Origin: Thiorhodovibrio sp.
GTDB lineage: Bacteria > Pseudomonadota > Gammaproteobacteria > Chromatiales > Chromatiaceae
Direction of reading: 5' to 3'
NCBI GenBank assembly: GCA_007128075.1
Contig: SKYD01000006.1
Span: 1-6,905 of the forward strand
DNA: 6,905 nucleotides
In this document: positions 6,395-6,905 of the stretch, in pieces
Layout of the letters: each line of letters opens with the position of its first letter
How positions within the stretch are numbered: the stretch's first letter is position 1
Translations under genes and position numbers: made by a program
The notes under the pieces: generated by a model
Databases searched by the model: none
Told to the model about the DNA's origin: nothing
What the model saw: only the letters and a program-made list of their open reading frames with translations

Positions 6395-6905
6395 ATGACA
6401 CGCAGCTTACAAACCCATCCGCCCCGGCTTGGCATCATCGGGCTTGGCTATGTTGGGCTGCCGCTGGCAGTCGCCTTTGCCGAACACTATCCGACACTCG
6501 GCTATGACACCAACGCCGCCCGCATCGCTGAGCTGTGTGCTGGCCATGATCAATCGCTTGAGGTGACCTCGGCTGAATTAGCCGCTGCAAAAAAGCTTGG
6601 CTATACCACTGATGCAGCGGCATTGCGTGACTGCAATGTGTTTGTCGTCACCGTGCCCACGCCGGTCAATGCTTATAAACAGCCCGATTTTTCGCCGCTG
6701 GAGACTGCCAGCCGCACCCTCGCCAAGGTGCTCAAGCCTGATGATGTGGTAATTTATGAATCAACTGTGTATCCTGGAGCCACAGAAGAGATTTGTGTGC
6801 CCTTGCTAGAGCAAGGCTCGGGGCTTGTGTTCAATCGTGATTTTTATGTCGGCTACAGTCCTGAGCGCATCAACCCCGGGGATCGGGCGCATCGCTTGGC
6901 GACCA
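6395..6905 (+). CDS. tviB: Nucleotide-sugar dehydrogenase of TviB/WbpA type, N-terminal part (runs off the window)
   Basis: The frame stays open for 170 codons to the window end. Residues 12-23 are an NAD-binding Rossmann motif, LGIIGLGYVGLP (G16, G18, G21), and D38 in LGYD is the likely acidic residue that contacts the NAD ribose. TVPTPV (around 87-92) and YESTVYPGATEEICVP are typical of the UDP-sugar 6-dehydrogenase family. GYSPERINPGDRAHRL points to the TviB/VipA/WbpA branch that oxidises UDP-GlcNAc or UDP-GalNAc to the uronic acid, rather than UDP-glucose dehydrogenase. The product would feed capsule, O-antigen or exopolysaccharide synthesis in the cytoplasm. The catalytic cysteine and C-terminal domains lie beyond the edge, so activity cannot be confirmed and the substrate is inferred. 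The ATG at 6395 is supported by GGGA upstream and by the Rossmann motif starting about 11 residues in, as is usual. A polysaccharide gene cluster probably continues to the right. Confidence 0.9.
   Translation, partial: MTRSLQTHPPRLGIIGLGYVGLPLAVAFAEHYPTLGYDTNAARIAELCAGHDQSLEVTSAELAAAKKLGYTTDAAALRDCNVFVVTVPTPVNAYKQPDFSPLETASRTLAKVLKPDDVVIYESTVYPGATEEICVPLLEQGSGLVFNRDFYVGYSPERINPGDRAHRLAT

Overview
The window looks like chromosomal DNA from a gammaproteobacterium with moderately high GC. This rests on the alr-radA pairing, RadA and Alr proteins of ordinary proteobacterial size, and a TviB/WbpA-type sugar-nucleotide dehydrogenase. The exact lineage cannot be read from the sequence. I saw no tRNA, rRNA, CRISPR array or transposase. 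Six protein genes are supported, and two of them are cut by the window edges.

Left edge (1-774): the C-terminal part of an IscB-family RNA-guided nuclease gene (OMEGA system, ancestor of Cas9) runs in from outside. Its RuvC-III motif is intact and its HNH domain is cut by the edge. A 136-base spacer follows, packed with three short self-complementary segments and lacking a T-tract. It may be the end of the mobile element that carried iscB, or an unrelated palindromic repeat.

Glycogen module (775-3947, + strand): a GT5 glycogen synthase (glgA) whose N-terminus carries about 137 extra residues, mostly a near-identical K/E/P/V tandem repeat. Its stop codon overlaps the start of a compact GH13 alpha-amylase-family gene. 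The pair very probably works on the same alpha-1,4-glucan: GlgA elongates it from a nucleotide-glucose, and the GH13 enzyme cleaves or transfers glucan units.

Housekeeping pair (3913-6350, - strand): alr (alanine racemase, D-alanine for peptidoglycan) is followed by radA (DNA branch-migration ATPase), joined by an ATGA overlap. The 3' end of radA overlaps the 3' end of the GH13 gene tail-to-tail by 35 bases.

Right edge (6395-6905, + strand): divergent from alr across only 44 bases is the start of a nucleotide-sugar dehydrogenase of the TviB/WbpA type. A surface polysaccharide locus probably continues to the right.

The most unusual elements are the expanding repeat in glgA, the iscB remnant with its hairpin-rich 3' flank, and the GlgA/GH13 coupling. 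I found nothing that I can defend as a wholly new system.
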